This document shows positions 12,900 through 26,003 of a stretch of 64,000 nt of DNA, piece after piece (positions within the stretch are counted from its first letter, which is position 1; every line of letters starts with the position of its first letter). Made by a program: the position numbers and the translations under genes. The notes beneath the pieces were generated by a model. It searched no databases. It had not been told where the DNA came from and saw only the letters and a list, made by a program, of their open reading frames with translations. The DNA lies in the NCBI GenBank assembly GCA_036785705.1, contig JAWUZG010000978.1, positions 1-64,000 of the forward strand, written 5' to 3'. The stretch is from Acanthornis magna. Lineage: Eukaryota; Chordata; Aves; Passeriformes; Acanthizidae.

Positions 12900-13011
12900 G
12901 CACCCCTAAAGGCAACCTGTGAAGATGTGTCATGCAAGACTGGATTTCCTGAAGATGTTCACAGTGCAGTAGTGCCAAGGAGTGTAGATGGAGGACAGCC
13001 TCTTCTCAATG
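12900..13011 (+). pseudogene. CDH2: CDH2 exon 2 (prodomain start)
   Basis: The exon reads APLKATCEDVSCKTGFPED then VHSAVVPRSVDGGQPLLN, matching the N-cadherin prodomain just after the signal peptide. The acceptor is tttcag and the donor is AATG|gtattg. Length is 112 nt, phase 0 in and 1 out, as in CDH2. The prodomain keeps newly made cadherin non-adhesive until it is cleaved. The exon itself is intact. The signal-peptide exon that should precede it was not found in the 12.9 kb upstream. Confidence 0.9.
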
Positions 13012-16000
13012 GTATTGTTAGAAAACATATTTTGAACTTTTTTGTTTCTTTAAGTTGTAACCGTAAGTCACTGGAGCATTTTCATCCTTAAATAGGGCAC
13101 AGACTCTTGCAGGAAAGGACATCAGCTGCTCTGTGATTATTTCTCGATCACTGTCATAGGACTTGGAAAATATGTTGGCATTAGTGGCAGCACATGCACC
13201 TCTGACTGTAATTTGAAAAAAGTTCAGTGTTGTTTTTGTGTCTTTATTTTTCAGGGATAGGGTAGGACACAGAGGCAGATGCTCTGAATGTTTCCTAGGT
13301 TTTCCAGCCAGCTAAGTTTCAGAATACAAGTTTGCAGAAGTGCAACATTTTTTAAAAATCTGCATTGATTTGTCTGTTTTCTGAACCGCTAACATAATTT
13401 TTTTAACCTAATTTGGAAATTGTGGAACTAAGAGCATCAGTTTTAGACGGTTTCAAATACAACTTAAATAAGGACTAATTTAATTTCATTTGTTGTTTCT
13501 TTCACATATAAATTTGGCTACACAGTTTGAGACGTTTAAACAAAAAACAATTCTAATGAGTCTGCAAAACAAATGAAGTAAAAGCTGTAGTCTTGATTTT
13601 ACATGCTGTATGTAGCAGTCTCTCGTTAATTATATTTTACAGACCTGTTTTGTGCTTTCTTAGAAGTATAATGGAAACTTGAATGCAGGATGAATTGATT
13701 AGCTTTAGTGTATTTAAACTTGAGTTACTAAAGCTTTCTCTGTTCAATTTCAAGGAAGTATAGTCTATCAGCAATGACTTTTATTAAAGGATGGCTTAGA
13801 AATTTATGTATTGAAGTAAATGTTCTGCCAATTAAGAAAATAATAGAGAGGAAGGAGAATATTCCTCACTTTCCCGCTGAATGGACATTGAAAACCACCC
13901 AATGTTTGTTACAGGTGAACTGTCATGCCACCAGTTCCTCTTGAAATGGAGATCACACAAGTTTTGAGATCTGCTCTGTCCTGAGAAAGTTCTCTCTACT
14001 CTGTATGGAATCAAGGCTGTTTTCGCAGTTTTTCCCTTTTTCCACCAGCTAGGAACCACAGTAGACGGGGCATGAATTGTCTGTTGTGATTGCCTTCTGC
14101 CTTGTGATGGATGACTGATAGGTATCAGAATTTCTGCAATGATGTAGGAAAATGTTTTGTTCACTGTTTTTTGTTTTTTTTTAATAAATTGGTATCCCAT
14201 GGTTGGCTGGCTCTTAGTAGGCAGAACTGCAGGGAAATAACATTTCTTCTCCAAGCTGACTTTCTAAATGACTTTCACAGATGGATACCTGACATTCATA
14301 CCTCAGCACTCCTTAACCTCAGCTGGTATTTATTCTCCTTCCCTGTCCCCTGTGTTCCAAACACGTGGGTGTCTGGGAAGTTGAGCTGCTATTAGTCAGA
14401 TCATGAAACACCTAAAGTTGGTAAATACCTTGAATGCATCCTTGGTTTTTACCTCTGTTGAAACCTTCTGATGTGACACATTTTCGCCACTTGAGAGCTT
14501 CATAACCTGGCTTCCACATGGAACTAGGTTGTAAAGATGGTGAAGACAAGTGTAAATAGGAGTTAGAAGCAAATGGCCACATTTGGCCCTTAGTAAGTGG
14601 CAAAACTCCAGTTGGGCTTGCGTGACCTGCTGGAGCAGCCCTCTGCTCGGCATGGGCTGGGGTGGCAGAACGCAGTGCTCAGCACAAGGCAGAGGTTTTC
14701 GAAGGCAATTATTGAATTAGCGGACTTTGGTAAGTAGCTGCCTTTCGACAGCCAGCTTTCTCTTCAAGTGTCACAGGTTGGTTACTCCAGCGAGGCTCGA
14801 AATGAGTAGTGCTTTGAGATTTTTCTGGATGGTCTGGAGTATGGGATAAACTACAGTTCATGAATGTAAAAGTAGAGAAGAACAGGGAATTAGAAAAAGA
14901 CTAGAAGAGCCTGTTAGAAACAACGCTGGTGTATTGAAATATCTCTAAAGGATATAATGACAAATAGAATACAGGTAGGGAAATGACATTGCCTAAAATA
15001 ACCTCATTATATTCTGTATTTATTTTGACTCAGCAATTTCTGTATCTTATTTTCTCAGTTTGCAGGTTCAAACAGCATTTTTCTGGCTGGTATAGACAAC
15101 CCATGTATCAAAAAATCAAATATTAAATAATTGTTTCAAGCTGGTTTTGGGAGGTTCTAAAATCCGACCAAATCTAAAGGTGGTGAGGGAAAATGCAAGT
15201 TAGGATGTACTTTAGTTGTTTGTGATTGTAACTATTCACCAGGATGTCGAAAACCCAGTCCTCTTGAAGGTCATCTATAATTGTAGTAAAGGATGTCTCA
15301 TGGGCATTTCACACGCCACTCCAAGAAGCCATGAACTGAAATATGAGCATGTGCACTATGTTAGTAGGACTAACAGATCATCTTACAGGTACAGAAGTAG
15401 CCAGTATGAATAAATTACTCATTTATAAGGGAAGGTGGGGGAGGTGTTATGTGGGGTTTCTCGTGTAGTTTTCTCCTGCTTCTCTCTCTGTGAAGCAAAG
15501 ACTTGTTAAATACAGAGTGTTCTTGGAGGGTGTTCAGATATTATGTATGCAGATAGCTAGACAGTTCAAGCAGAATAAAAGTGGTATCTAGTAGGTAGTT
15601 GTACCTAAGATACTTCCTTATTCTTTTCTTTTGTCTGCTGCAAAACAAGCCCTAGTGGATTAAATCCCCCTAGGTTTTCCATTTCATGATGCGCACTCTG
15701 AACTGTATTACTGAAGTATGTGTGTTGTTAGCACTTGGCATTTGTTGCCATTTCCATGATGTCTGCTGAGTGAGCCTTTGCCTTGAGGTTGATGCTTAGG
15801 CATTGAGAAGAGCATTCAAGAGGAGTAGTAGCATTCCAACAAATTTACGGAAGGAAGCACACGAGTTTGCATGTATGCATGTGGATGTTATCTTGAAGTG
15901 AACTGAATCTTTTTAAGTGCAAAAAATCCATATGGCAAACTCAGTCTCACGATCAAAATGAGTAATGAAAAATCTGTATTAATATTGTATATTGCACGTG

Positions 16001-19000
16001 AATATAATATATTCATGAAAAAATTGGTGTTAATATAGCCCATTGTATAATTTTTTGCTCAGTCCTTGTTTGGATCAAGTAATTCTGATATTTGCCTAAG
16101 ACAAAAAGAGCAGAAGCAGGTTGTCAAAGAGTGCAAACCAACATGAGTAGCTGAAAAGAGCGCTTTATTGTCTGAGAAATGGTTCTTGGTAATTGAAGAT
16201 TACCAGTAAGGTACATGAGGTTAGACATGTATTTTATAGATGCTATGAATCACTCCTCTCATTAGACCTGAGCGTGAGTGGTGGTGATCTCTAGTGCACT
16301 TTAAATGAATTTACATGTCTAGTTCTTAATGTTTTGTACACTACACATCTGTGCATATGTTGTAATTACTTCCGTGCAAGAGTGTTAAAATGAAAGCTTC
16401 CTTTTATACCATGGAGCTGTAGATTTTCATTTTACAATGTTGTAGTCTCAGAGGTCCTCTTTTATTCTTTATTTAATAGAATATACTTGCCTTGGTTTTA
16501 GGACAAAAGACTCAAATTAGGATATTAGTGGTCTTTTGTCTTATGGTATAATATTTAATAATAATCATATGCTAATGCTAAATACATTTTTTCTGCTGTT
16601 TAAAGACCCTATGTCTATAAATCCTTGTGCACAGCCTTCTTTTGAGCCTGGGAACTGGCTGTGTTTACTCCCATGTTGCATATTACTGCTTTGATATGAC
16701 TGAAGGTATTCTCTTCAAAACTGAAACAGTTATGTTTGAGTTTGATTGAATACTTCCTAGGGTTTTCAAATGATACACTTCTGAAAAGCAGATACTTTCA
16801 GAAGATGCACAAGATACTCAGAAATACTTAAAAATCCATGAGCTCTTTTTATGGATTATGATACTCTTATCTGCTCATTTATGCAGAGTGTTACTAAAAA
16901 GCATTAAAATCAGATACTTTATTACTGTTTCTACTGCATATAAAGTGTCTAAGAGTCTACAGAGTATATCTAGTTAACCTTTCTTTTTAAATGGAAAAAA
17001 GAATCTGTGATTGATCTGTCAACATAAAATGACTTGTGGAAAGCATGCCTCCCTTTCCTGTGGTTTTCAGAAAAGAACATGGTTGCATAAGCAGTCATTA
17101 TTCACAGTAAAAAAAGTATTTCCTGTAGCATTTTTGCAAAAAAATCTTTGCCTAAAAACCTACTGTCAGAAATCACTCTGTGTTCATACTAATTGAACAC
17201 TGAAAAATGAAGCAAAGGGATCTAAATCGAATTTACAAGACTGATAACCATGTGGTTGGGGGGAGAGTAGCTACTGCACAACCTGTACTCTGTCAAGGGA
17301 ATTTAATCATAGATGGTTATACTTGACTATAATTTGTTAATGTGTGCTCCTTGCAAAGGGAGAATAATTCTCACATTGACAATTTGATATGTTTTTACCA
17401 GGATACTGTCAGAGGAAGGGATTTTCATTGAATTTCATCATACACAGTAGCCTGGAGGAAGAATATCAATGAAGTGGCTAGCAGGGTGGTTTTTTCTTGG
17501 CTTTATTTTTGTGCTGCTGGAGTCTATATGTAAGAAGATGGGGGAAAAGAAATGCCCTTCTTTATGAATTTAAATATCTAAAATGTTAAAATATTCTGTT
17601 ACTATTAGAAAATAATTTTTTATACAATATTGTTGTGATATCTTAGTCTTTTGGACCATAATGACTAATATGCATTTTAGCTTTCATCTTTTTGAAAAAC
17701 AGTAATGATCAAAGTTTAGATTAATCTCCATTCTCTTTCCCACTTTGTACTTCTCAGAAGTAAGTCTGAGAAGAGCCAGAGGTTCAAAGACGCTCTTTTG
17801 AAGAGCAGATTTTGAGAGCAGTCATAGCTGAGATGAGAGGTTAGCAGAGGCGCAGAGCTATGGGTTATGTTGCTGGCTGGTGGGTTTTTTTTTTGGTTTT
17901 TGCCTTAGGTGAACTGTGAACTGTTTGTGAGAGTTTTGTTGTGAACAGTGGTGGCATTTCGAGGATGCCGAGCTTCCTCCATGTTTGGGGCCTGAGTGGT
18001 CTGTGCCTCTGTAACCAACTACAAGTAGCACTGTTTAATAGTCCAGTTGTTAAGTTCTTACATCATTAAATGTAGTGACTTTGGAGTGAGCTCTTCTTGG
18101 GCATCTATTTGTTTTTGTGCTGGGCAATATAGTCTACCCAACTCTGAAGGTGGCCCAATCAAAATTGCAGAATTAGGACTGTGGTAGTGATTTGTACATA
18201 CTGGAATAGTTGCTTTAATCGTTTTATGTTCTTAGCTCAGAATCATGCATTTTCTCAATTGGCTGTTGCATTTCAACGTAGTGTTGCAGTGAGCTGACTC
18301 AGGCCGTGTTGAAAAATGTGGGAGGTCAGTCGGATGGTTAACATCTGGGAGCTGGATCTTCTGCCTGTCAATTTTCTCCTCCCATGTGAACAGCAAACGA
18401 GAGGGTCTGTCACCTCCAAATTCTGCAGAGCTGTAGATTATAGCAAAGGAAGTCATTGTGCATGATAAAGCAGGTAGGATGGACTTGAGGAGCCATAGGG
18501 ATTGCTTAAATATATGAAAACTTATGTGAGGGGCTGAGTATTTATCAGAATTTCAGAAAAGTATTCTCTCTGCTTATGAGGATGACCTGAGGCAACCTCT
18601 CTAAGGAGGATCAGGGGAGGAGCCCTGCTGGTAAAAGCCCTTCAGCCTTTTACCCAGATTTGTTCTTCCAGGGCTCAGTGCTTTATGGACATGGCTCTTC
18701 TCCCCTAGGTGAGGCTGGACTTTGACAGGAAAAGACCTTCACACTCTGGGATCTGTGTGGAAAGAGAAGTATCCCTGCCCAGTCCTGCAAGATCAAAATT
18801 AAGACAGTTGATGCTGTATCATTTATTTAGAGTAGTAATGTGCTTTGTCTCATTTTTGTACTTGATGGACCCTTTTGAAGTACAGTCTTTTCTGTCAGGG
18901 GAGGGCAAATGGAGGATTTTGGATAACTGAAAGGGTGCAGTAAGGAAAATTTAGTCTGTCATCTGAACATCAGCTTGATCCTTGAAGTTCACATACAAAA

Positions 19001-20278
19001 AAGTATGATACTTCTTCTGAGTACCTTCATGAAAGCAGTGCATTACAGAAGAAAGCATATGATGCATGACATTTAGTAGTGATTTTTCTTGAGAGGGACC
19101 TTTAGATTTTGAAGCTAAATAGTTTGTGCATGTTTTAGCACAATATAAAAAGTCCAATAACTGAAATGAGGCACAAAAGCCTCATTTCATCTTTGCCATG
19201 TGGATTTCAGCACGACCTTCATAATGATGTTTTGCACTTCTGTTGCCCATACAATCAAAATATTTCATAATGCTTTGGAAACATTAAAGAGCGATCATTG
19301 GTTATAAAAGCACACTTTCATTTTTTTAGTTACTGTTATTTGCAGTAACCCAGAAGGTAAGTGGTGGTGAAAAGAATTGGGTAAAGAAGGCAGTAACCTG
19401 TTACCAGTTCTGTTTCGTGCACATTATATCTTTATCTATACAATCGGTTTTACTGACTTCTTGTTCCAGTGTTTGTCTTCCAGACATGACAAAAGGAAGG
19501 AGGGAGGGAATTAGACAAGAACAGGTAATTCCTAAGTAGGTAAAGGGACATGTGTGGTAAATAACATGGCTAAAAAAAAAAACTAAAAAAAACCAACCCA
19601 AAGACAAAAACCCAAACCAAAACAAAAAAACAAAGGTCTCTAACTTAGGTTTTCTCTGTGAGGTATTTATTGCCTCCTTCGTCTTGTCAATGAGGGATGA
19701 GGAAACTCAGTCGCAGAGCTCATAAGTAATCTACTGGAGATGGCACAGCTGAATCACAGGCTGATGTGGGCACAGAATGTAATGGTTTTAACAGATTTCT
19801 GGATTTCTGCCTTAGCCCCATTTTCAGAGAAGGTGCTGAAAGCATGGTTGTGTTTGCAGTTGTGGTTGCAGTGTAATTAAATTTTTTTGAGTGTTTTTAA
19901 TGAATTGACTGGACTGGATCTTTGCAAGGCTTGAGGTGCAAATCCCTGCAGCCATCAACTGGCAACCAACGGAGAGGTACCACAGGACATGGAAGGAGCT
20001 GGTTTTCTTGCTGGCAGTGGGGTGAATCTGTAGGAGGAAGGGTGTTCCTGTCTAGGGTTAAAATCTCTGCCTAGCAGTCCACAGAATGTCATTGTTACAT
20101 GGTGTGGACTGACCCCTAAAGTACAAGTCTTAACTCATAATGTTATCACATGTGATAATAGCAGCAGCAAGTATCTCTGCCTTAGAGTTCGTTCTTAATG
20201 TGTTTAATGTCACACTGAATTCAAGTGGGCAGCTTTTTCAAATTCTTTTTCGTTTGTCTTTTTGTGTCTGTATTACAG
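13012..20278 (+). other. CDH2: Intron 2 of the CDH2 copy
   Basis: About 7.3 kb, phase 1. It contains copy A of the ~280-bp direct repeat (14091-14375) and an A/C-rich simple stretch near 19570-19635. In functional vertebrate CDH2 genes the early introns are very long, so this one is probably shortened. No other feature is supported. Confidence 0.6.
14091..14375. repeat. Long direct repeat, copy A
   Basis: About 285 bp, from TGCCTTCTGCCTTGTGATGG to GGGTGTCTG, closely matching 56542-56817 on the same strand. Differences are scattered substitutions plus a few short indels, including in a T-run. It has no tail or recognisable open frame. The family is unknown to me. Confidence 0.88.
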
Positions 20279-20498
20279 TGAGGTTTCGAAGCTGTGACGG
20301 AAACAAAAAAATACACTTTGGAAGCAGTGAGCCAGAAGATTTCAGAGTAGGTGAAGATGGTGTGGTCTATGCAGAGCGAAGCTTTCAGCAGAGCCCACAG
20401 AGTTTGTTGTGTCTGCTCAAGACAAGGAAACCCAGCAAGAATGGCAAATGAGAGTGAAGCTAACCCCTGAACCAGCCTTCCCAGGGGCTTCAGAAAAG
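20279..20498 (+). pseudogene. CDH2: CDH2 exon 3 (prodomain), frameshifted
   Basis: The exon opens (v)RFRSCDGNKKIHFGSSEPEDF and continues RVGEDGVVYAERSF in one frame, then resumes in another frame from 20389 as AEPTEFVVSAQDKETQQEWQ and onward to GASEK at the donor AAG|gtaaaa. Seven bases are missing at about 20382-20390 relative to the ancestral codons: the length is 220 nt where 227 would keep phase 1 to 0. In the original frame translation stops at a TGA at 20449. The rest of the exon after the deletion is well conserved, so the lesion looks younger than the duplication. Confidence 0.9.
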
Positions 20499-22337
20499 GT
20501 AAAACAACAGCTAAATGCAGCCTGTACAAACGTATCTCCACAAAGAGGCCTAAAAATAGGGGTTTAATGCTGCCTGTCATGCACCTCTCCATGAGCCAGC
20601 TTATTAATGAACATCTAGTGCATGCAAAGATGGAGCTTTAGAAGAAACTTCTATAGTCGTTTTTTCTGTAGTTTTGCTAAGGCATGGGAAGACATGCCTG
20701 TTTAACTACATAGGATTCTTTATGTTTGAGCTTTTTGTTTGTATAGCTTGAGATTTATACCTGAATTTAAGTCTCACAACCATTTCTTTATTTTAAATTG
20801 CTTGAAAGTATTACAGTATTTATTCAAGTGGTTAAATATAACCGCAAAATAAACAAATCTGTGATAGGGTGCATCAGTCACATTTATTAGATGGGAGCTG
20901 TAGATTTACAGCAGTAAGTAGGAAAGCACTTCTGGCAGGGAATGTTGGCTTTGTCTTGTCCTGTCATAATCAAATTGGAGATTGTAAATTATTCATGATT
21001 CCAGTGCTACTTGGTAAGGAAGATAGTCTCCCTCTGCTGGAAGCTGCCATAGGATGAACCATGTACTGTAACAAAAATCAGACATAGCAATATGCAATTA
21101 GCTATGTGTTTGCTTTAGAAAAGTGTATTAGGTTGTCTGTTTTCCTGTTGTATTACCTGTTACCTGCTGTTTCTTGCCTTCTCCTTGGTGAAGGAGAAGT
21201 GCTTAGTTTACAGACAAAGAACAAAATTTATTCATAGATTAACATACCTGTAATAGGTGCACATTAAAGATTTAGGTATAATGTCAAAATAGGTAATGTG
21301 GTTATGCAAGACGTTTTTCCTGAGAACACACTGGAGACCACTGCTGTGTAATCCTCGGTTTTTTGTTTGCTTACCTGGCGGTTGTGTTAAATCTGCTAAG
21401 GCATGTTTTTAACAATGGAAATACTGTCATTTTGTTCATGGAAGCGTAGTAAAGGAGCAGATGCTTAGATGTGCCAGAGCATGCCCTGTTTATTCCAAAG
21501 ACACTATCCAGGTATCCTTACCATCAACAGGATGTAGAGTAGTGGAATCCAGCCTTCAGTTGGGCATCTGTTCATACTCTGTGACATAGTTGATTAGATT
21601 TTAAAAAAAGTTCTTCTTTTAAAAGATTTGGAAAATGTTTTTGTCACCCCGTTTCCAACCTTCAGCAAGCTAGCTGTGTGTGCTGTCATCCAAAGGATGA
21701 AATGACTGCAGATGTAGAAGGGAATAGGAGGGGAATGTTGACAGCCAGCAGAGATTAATACCCAGTGTGTAAAGTCGATCATCTACTGCATCCATCATGG
21801 CTGACGTAGGTTTAAAATAATTACAGCATTAATTCTGTGGGATTTCATAGGGTCATAAATATTTGAGACATTCCTTACCAGGATGTATTAAACTTCTCTT
21901 GGAACTCAAATTATATTATAGCACACCCAGATCTAAATTTAGTGTACAGTAGCGCATTACCTGAACTGAAGCTCTAGCTAATGAGAAATACATAAAGACA
22001 TACAATTAAATTCTGCAAAATATTAACTACTTCTCAGGAAGTGCAGAATAGTTTATGCATGTAGTAGTGCAGTAGTGCCATGTTATAAATGGTTTATAAT
22101 TCGCTTTCTTCTCCTAGTTAAGTAAGAAAAGAAAAGGTTCTTACAACTTTGCAGTGCAGTTGTAAATGGTATTGGTTATTTTCAAGTTGCACTGTGAATG
22201 CAAATAAAACAGTTCAATGGACACAGAGCAAAGACAGCCTTTCAGTCAATTATGTCATTGTACCTGAGTTACTTGATAATGTCTGCTAGTAATTCTCCTT
22301 CTAACATGTGTTTAATTTTATCTTGTACCTGGGAAAG
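20499..22337 (+). other. CDH2: Intron 3 of the CDH2 copy
   Basis: Phase-0 intron of about 1.8 kb with no recognisable repeat or gene. Confidence 0.6.
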
Positions 22338-22484
22338 GACCAAAGGAAAATTGAAGAAATCATATTTCCATGGCAACAATGCAAGCACAGCAGCCCTCTG
22401 AAGAGGCAGAAGAGAGGCTGGATTTTGCCTTCAGTCGACCTACCAGAAAATTCCAGAGGACCTTTTCCTCAGGAATTAGTTAGG
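22338..22484 (+). pseudogene. CDH2: CDH2 exon 4 (propeptide cleavage site, EC1 start)
   Basis: Exactly 49 codons with borders ggaaag|GAC and AGG|gtaagg. It encodes [20 protein letters not shown], then the proprotein convertase motif RQKR, then [19 protein letters not shown] and ELVR. RQKR is the furin-type site that releases mature cadherin. The first mature residue is Gly where classical cadherins have Asp1; Trp2, which swaps into the partner molecule in adhesion, is kept. Glu in PEN, a calcium ligand at the base of EC1, is kept. The reading frame is intact. Confidence 0.93.
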
Positions 22485-23042
22485 GTAAGGAAGTTAACAG
22501 AAGTGTGGTTTCAGTGTCCCTCAGAGAGCTCTTGAAGAGATTTTGTGTAAATGATGTCCTGTTCATCATCCAGACATTTATCAGAGTCTCTTGGGCTGGT
22601 TTCTTGTGTGAGTTTGTAAAGAGCTGGCCTGTAATGGAAGAGAGTCTGTACTGTGGGCTGGGAAGATAGAGGAGAAGGGGAAAAACACAAACCAGACTTA
22701 ATTTCATGTGTAATTTTATGATAGGGTATGTTTTCTCTAAGAGCTAAACAATTCTGCTTAAGGTAAAAATACTGATTTTTGTTTAACACAAATCATTTTT
22801 ATTCTGAGAAATAGCCAGGGACAATTTCACATTTCTGAAAATCCATTGACCAGCGTTCTAACAGAGTGCTGTTGGGAACTTCAAACTTCATACCAACTCT
22901 GTACCATTTCCAGAATAACTACTTTTGCAAGTTTAGCTTAAGGAGCAAGGAGAAAATAAAGAGAGCTGCTGCTTGTTTCAGCTGCAGTCCCATCCAGTGG
23001 TTGCTTGTAGCTAATGTCAACTTCATCTTTTCTGACCCCCAG
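22485..23042 (+). other. CDH2: Intron 4 of the CDH2 copy
   Basis: Phase-0 intron of 558 bp. Nothing else is seen in it. Confidence 0.7.
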
Positions 23043-23198
23043 ATTAGGTCCAATCGTGATCAAAGCCATTCGCTGCGGTACAGTGTGACTGGCCCAGGGG
23101 CTGACCAGCCTCCAACAGGCATCTTCATCATCGACCCCATCTCAGGACAGCTGTCTGTGACAAAGGCTTTAGACCGGGAGCAGATTGCTTCTTTCCTT
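23043..23198 (+). pseudogene. CDH2: CDH2 exon 5 (EC1)
   Basis: Fifty-two intact codons between cccccag and gtaaga, phase 0 on both sides. It reads [52 protein letters not shown]. The LDRE calcium-binding motif is present. The last codon is Leu where CDH2 has His. [14 protein letters not shown] distinguishes CDH2 from R-cadherin (CDH4), which has a different sequence here. By eye roughly six residues of 52 differ from chicken N-cadherin as recalled. Confidence 0.93.
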
Positions 23199-24537
23199 GT
23201 AAGAGTTTAATTTACCATAAATCAGATTATCAAATTGAAGACGAACACATGCTTCAAACATGACTTGAGCAGCCAGCGTTTAGTTTTGTATGAGATACGA
23301 TTTGAAGAGTTTGGAGTAGATTTGTATTTATTGTACTTAATAAGGCTAACTCTTACTATATTTAAGCAGCTGAAGTACATTAACATACGTAAACAGTGAT
23401 TAAATGTATTTAGATAACGTAATTTTAAAAGATTGAAATAGGGATACTGTGGCTTATATTTCAAGTACAGGCCATTGATCACAATCTCCACTGAATTGTA
23501 TACTTTTCAAAAGTCTATTTTTAATTCAGCAACTTAAATTAGGATGTGAGTGCTATTAGAATTGCAGCAGCTGTGATTTGAGAAATGGATGGGAAGAATA
23601 ACGTACCAATTTTTATTTTAGGGGCAAATCTAAGCCTTTTAATAGAATTGCAAATGCGGTCTGTCAGCTTATGAAAATGATATTCTTTGCTCTAAAGAAA
23701 TGGACAAAGTAGACCACAGATTCCAGTATTAGTGGAAAAGGAAAGTTTCAATGAAGAGGGGAGGGCAGGCTGTGACCTAAAGTTGTCTGTGCTTTTGGGA
23801 GGCCATGCTGAAATCATTACAAAAGTCACCCAGCTCCTAGAGAGAATTTTCCAGCATGTTGTGGATTAAAACACTCCCTGCCTTGTGGTCCAGGGAGCCC
23901 TTTGAGTGCTGGTCCCAAACAGAGGACGCAGCAGGAGGCGTGAGCGAAAGGCTCTCTCAAACAACAACTCCAGCATCTGTAAGATTTTAACTGAGCAATT
24001 TTGGCAATTCGAAATTTTACTGACTTAAGAATTTACATGGATATGAATCATTTCCAGAGTGGTGAGTTAATAATGCCGTCTTGCTGCTTTCTAGTAGTTT
24101 TGTAGCCATAAGATATTTGGGTGTATATATATAAAGTGGGCATCAGCAGGACTGCTGTAGCAGAAAGTTGCTGTTTTCCCTAGCAATGGCCGTGCTCTGG
24201 TCTAAACACATGGATTTACATTTAAATCTGCATATTTTTAGAGAATGTTTTCTAATAGCCAGTATTAAAACCAGAATTCTATAGGACAGCAGGCACTAAT
24301 CAAAATTACATGAGCTAATATAATTTTCATCAAATGAAAGAAGGAAGTCTGTAGCTTAGAATAGTTTGGAAGTCTGAACAACACTTCCACTAGCAACTTG
24401 AAAACTTAAAAGGTCGATATGAGGGAGCATACACAATACACTGAGCTAAAAATGTCTGGCCTGAAACTTCCTGTCACTATTATTATATCTACACCTATAC
24501 GTTGTGCAAATTCTAATACTTTTAATGATTTTTGCAG
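23199..24537 (+). other. CDH2: Intron 5 of the CDH2 copy
   Basis: Phase-0 intron of about 1.3 kb with a short (TA)n near 24124-24134. No further feature is supported. Confidence 0.65.
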
Positions 24538-24682
24538 CTGAGAGCACACGCAGTGGATGTAAATGGAAACCAGTTGGAAAATTCTACTACCATTGTTATT
24601 AATGTCATTGACATGAATGACAATAGACCTGAATTCTTACACCAGGTTTGGAATGGGACAGTCCCTGAGGGATCAGAGCCAG
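24538..24682 (+). pseudogene. CDH2: CDH2 exon 6 (EC1-EC2 junction)
   Basis: A 145-nt exon with borders ttgcag|CTG and CCAG|gtaata, phase 0 to 1. It encodes [49 protein letters not shown]. The HAV tripeptide typical of type I classical cadherins, the DMNDN calcium linker and the PEG motif opening EC2 are all retained. No frame lesion is present. Confidence 0.93.
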
Positions 24683-25725
24683 GTAATACATGGGAGGCAG
24701 GGGTATTATCTTGAAGTGTCATATTTATAGTATCATTTTGAAGGTGATTAAGGGGGCGGCTTCAGACTTCGTAAAACTTTGAAAGGTGTCTTTAGTGTTT
24801 TGAGCAAAATCTCAGATACTATCTTCTTAATTCACCCTATTTTCAAAGCACTTTTTAGCATACTAGGATTCATTTCCAAAAGACACAATTGCTATGTACA
24901 TGAACTAAAACCGGGGAAAGCTTTAAGAATATGACATCTGGCTCATGTTTTTTGAAAATCCTAATTATAACATCACAGTTCTTACGTTTATTTTTATGGT
25001 AGACATTGATGTTCATTTAGTTGACAGGTCAGGGTATAAGAGACTTCCAAAATGTCACTAGGTCCAGTTCTGGTTTTGATTCCCAGAGGCTTTGCAAATA
25101 CTGGGATTTGAAATCAGTATCATTTGAATTCTCAAGAAAACCTAAGTGTTGTTCAGACCTCATTAAAATTCTAATCAGCTCAGGCTAAAGTTTGCAGTAT
25201 GGCTGAAACCACTTTCTTAATTTGTCAGAAGTGCAAAATGAAAGGTTAGCACCAGAAACGTGTTTTCTAACTTTGCAGCATTTGCTTGGCATTTGAGATA
25301 TATCTCAAAGACTTCAGAAAGAATATTATTTATATTGATTTTAAGTCACTATCAGTATGTCCACCAATTCTGAACAATAAATATATTTCCTTTGGCCCAA
25401 TTAATAACGTAAGTATCTAAAAATCAGATGTTCTCTTGTTACAGAAATGTTATTTGTGGCAGAATTGTAGGATTTCAGTGTTTATGTAGCTTCTTCAGTT
25501 ATAAGCAAATCTAGTATTTTATAATCACAGAGTATTTTTATCTCCTCTTATGTATTTTAATTACTCTGTTGGTGAGTCTTGAGTTTAGCTGGTTTGGTTT
25601 AAGGAAAGAAGGAATGTGCAGATTTTACCAAAAGAAATACATACTTTGCCTGCTGCTGTAAAGTGATCTTGTATAATCTGAGTGTTAACTGTTTATATAA
25701 CATCAATTATTTATCCTGCTGCTAG
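24683..25725 (+). other. CDH2: Intron 6 of the CDH2 copy
   Basis: Phase-1 intron of about 1.0 kb with no recognisable feature. Confidence 0.65.
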
Positions 25726-25898
25726 GAACCTGCGTGATGACTGTTCCTGCCATCGATGCCGATGATCCCAACACACAGAACGGGATGCTGAGATACAGAA
25801 TTTTGTCCCAGGCCCCGAGCAGCCCCTCTCCAAACATGTTCACAATCAACAATGAAACTGGTGACATTGTCACTGTAGCAGCTGGGCTCGACAGAGAG
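25726..25898 (+). pseudogene. CDH2: CDH2 exon 7 (EC2)
   Basis: A 173-nt exon, acceptor ctgctag, donor GAG|gtatgg, phase 1 to 0. It encodes (G)[57 protein letters not shown]. The DAD and LDRE calcium-binding motifs are kept. Tyr of the usual GTYVMTV is Cys here, an unpaired extracellular cysteine not normally present. The frame is intact. Confidence 0.93.
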
Positions 25899-26003
25899 GT
25901 ATGGCAGATCTTAATCCTGTGGGCTGGGTTGTATTTAATGTTGTGGAGATGCACAGCTCGGGGGTGTGGGTGGCTGAGAGGCTGGACGTGAGCTGACAGT
26001 GTG

